Shown here: piece after piece, positions 45,230 through 46,924 of the stretch
Position numbering within the stretch: position 1 is the first letter of the stretch
How the letters are laid out: every line of letters begins with the position of its first letter
NCBI GenBank assembly: GCA_020650975.1
Contig: JAIPMN010007268.1
Location: 1-46,924, forward strand
Direction: 5' to 3'
Source of the DNA: Apostichopus californicus
Taxonomy: Eukaryota; Echinodermata; Holothuroidea; Aspidochirotida; Stichopodidae
Length of the DNA stretch: 46,924 nt
Position numbers and translations under genes: made by a program
The notes under the pieces: generated by a model
Databases searched by the model: none
What the model saw: the letters and a program-made list of their open reading frames with translations, nothing else
Told to the model about the DNA's origin: nothing

Positions 45230-45591
45230 CAAAACGGAACAGCATCTAATATGTGACAGCAATAAGACGGAACAGCATCTAACATGTGACAGCAATAAGA
45301 CGGAACGGCATCTAACATGTGACAGCAATAAGACGGAACAGCATCTAACATGTGACAGCAATAAGACGGAGCAGCATCTAACATGTGACAGCAATAAAAA
45401 CAGAACGGCATATAACATGTGACAGCATTAAACGGAAGTGTCTAATATGTGACAGCAATAAGACGGAACAGGGACTAAAATGTGACAGCAATAAGACGAA
45501 ACAGCATCTAACATGTGACAGCAATAAAACGGAACAGCATCTAACATGTGACAGCACTGAAACGGAACAGCGTCTAACATGTGACAGCAAT
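45230..45591. repeat. 33-bp minisatellite, ~11 copies
   Basis: Unit ACGGAACAGCATCTAACATG plus TGACAGCAATAAG. The 11-codon period keeps frames open on both strands (TCDSNKTEQHL on plus). Confidence 0.95.
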
Positions 45592-45965
45592 AGGGAAGGT
45601 CATATGTATTGCTCCAAAATATGCTACAAATACTGGTCAGTTATGATCAAATTTCAACAAGCACTTTATTGCCACTCTAAACATTGTAAATAAACTCTGA
45701 GACATAATTTAAGAGTCCATTTTTAACACTGGTGAATGAATGCGAGGTATTGAAAGAATCGGAATCTATAGTTAAGTACTTTGGAAAACGTCCCACGAGT
45801 TTTATGAAGCTCAGGTTTGGAGACAATACTGATAACCTGGTTAAACATTACAACTTTAATGCTGGTTCCTTCCTATTTAAGGTTTTTTTATACTGCTAAA
45901 GTTATAAAAAAAAATGTTTCCAAACTGCTTATATATCTATAGCACACAGCCTGTGTAGGTAAATT

Positions 45966-46090
45966 ATGTAAAAGTTAGAGCCCGGCCAGACCTTTCCATC
46001 CTAGCAGAATCTTCTTCAGTGGCGAACTTCGGCCTCTGAAGAAGATCCTGCTAAGATGGAAACATCTGGCCCTCTAACTTTTTACGTATT
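45966..46090. repeat. Large palindrome with hammerhead-like arms
   Basis: Two ~53-nt arms are inverted copies of CTGAAGAAGATxCTGCTAxG, ATGGAAAxxTCTGGCC and CTCTAACTTTT around a 16-nt centre (46020-46035). Each arm matches the Penelope/hammerhead-like motif at 357-392. Together they could fold into one long hairpin. Confidence 0.8.
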
Positions 46091-46924
46091 GACATAGTTT
46101 GTATTTTAATGTCAGAATCAATACTTGTGGAATTAGAATCTTTTCTGTACTGTCCTAAAACAAAATGGTAGCCACTGCTGTTCTGACATAAATAAATACC
46201 TACTTCCCACTAACTACCAATCTCATCCCAGATTTTACTTCAAGGGTGTAAATTAATTCTAAGCTATATAAGTATATAATATGAAGCTTGTAAGAGTGAC
46301 GGACTTACCATTTGAAACCATTGAAAGCAATACTCCAAGTAACGTTTACCACCAGGATTGCTAATATAACACGAGGAATAAAGCCCTACATCGTCTGTTC
46401 TACGACCAGGTAATATACTCTCATCTATAGCACTCCTTCTACACCCGTCCTCCGTGACTAATAATATCTCTGTTTGTTTGTCTCAATACATGAATGCCCT
46501 TTTCTGTTTTTTCATGACAACCCCTGGTAGCTATGACCCAGATTAACAAAACCCCCTCCGGTGTATGAAATGTCAGAAGGGGATTGGGTATGAATATAAT
46601 GCCAGGCTGGGTATGGACACAAGGATATTGTTGCCTTAAGGTTTTTTCAATATTAAGTTTTAGTATTTCTCAACAAGTAAACAGAGAGGGAACACAATGA
46701 AAGCCAACGGAAATGAGGGTAGGCCTGGTACCTATTTTTAATTTTGAAAATGTCAATTAAATTGCTGTTTGCAGACGATGCCAAGCTCAAAGTCAGATCC
46801 AGGTATGATGAGTTTCAAATCCAACGTTATTAAGGCATTTCACTTTCTGGTCATCCAGAAAAGTGAAATAAAAGTATCAGTTAGTTCCCTGTTATTGTTT
46901 GCAAAGTTTAGAGGAGAGAGGAGG
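46091..46924. other. Window edge
   Basis: Apart from the weak donor at 46309, no feature recognised. Confidence 0.4.
46309..46321 (-). other. Weak candidate first-exon donor (MVSN|G)
   Basis: A strong 5' splice site, AAATG|GTAAGTCC, lies on the minus strand. A nearby ATG gives MVSN plus one base, phase 1, again compatible with the poly-Gly exon. Another frame upstream is open for ~57 codons (ending RYLEYCFQWFQM) without recognisable homology. It could be a 5' noncoding exon, an exon of another gene, or chance. Confidence 0.15.

Noticed and set aside
45164-45693. Repeat-protein ORFs on both strands
   Set aside because: Explained by the 33-bp minisatellite, open in both directions.
23756-46924. 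Ankyrin-repeat exons expected in long ANKS1 forms
   Set aside because: Looked for ankyrin-type segments on the minus strand and saw none; they may lie outside the window or be absent from this isoform.

Overview
This is AT-rich, intron-rich animal DNA. It has no bacterial-style gene density and no operons, and most of it is intron or flank filled with minisatellites, SINE/LINE tails and small DNA transposons. The only gene I can support is a minus-strand, multi-exon homologue of the ANKS1 family (ANKS1A/Odin and ANKS1B/AIDA-1), the tandem-SAM plus PTB adaptor proteins. The gene content, the tRNA-derived SINEs and LINE tails of the type ending GCTATATAAAT(TTA)n, and the hAT-like MITEs suggest a marine invertebrate, possibly an echinoderm such as a sea cucumber. 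That assignment is inference.

Gene model, 5' to 3' on the minus strand: two phase-compatible candidate first exons (36985-36910 and 23755-23710); linker exons with a (GGA)13 poly-glycine tract (20778-20585) and IESIMASFG (19293-19200); SAM1 in two exons (16933-16830, 15147-15036); SAM2 in two exons (14060-13912, 13027-12863); a long basic/Ser-rich linker exon entering the PTB domain (7783-7220); and three PTB/C-terminal exons (6459-6301, 5209-5072, 4549-4421, stop at 4421). All junctions keep one reading frame, giving 627 or 617 residues depending on the first exon. No ankyrin-repeat exons are visible, so this is either a short AIDA-1-like form or the ankyrin exons lie outside the window.

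The most unusual structure is a 3-kb array of about 25 units of 120 bp (9887-12884). It begins exactly at the 5' splice site of the second SAM2 exon. Each unit repeats the last ~20 nt of that exon plus its GTATGT donor, and each also carries a pyrimidine tract and a CAG acceptor. The intron is therefore a ladder of about 24 potential 19-nt microexons and decoy donors, and every simple use of them introduces a stop before the PTB domain. The acceptor side of the same exon has its own 169-bp tandem duplication with a decoy acceptor.

Region by region: 1-4420, 3' flank/3'UTR with repeats; 4421-7783, PTB and linker exons with a tRNA-derived SINE; 7784-12862, intron with a SINE and the 120-bp array; 12863-16933, SAM exons; 16934-20778, linker exons and a retroelement tail abutting an exon donor; 20779-23755, intron with a hAT-like MITE and candidate first exon B, with a 50-bp minisatellite just upstream; 23756-46924, a long 5' intron/upstream region with minisatellites (66, 21 and 33 bp), LINE/SINE tails, two adjacent hAT-like MITEs with 8-bp target duplications, hammerhead-like cores, candidate first exon A and one further weak candidate.
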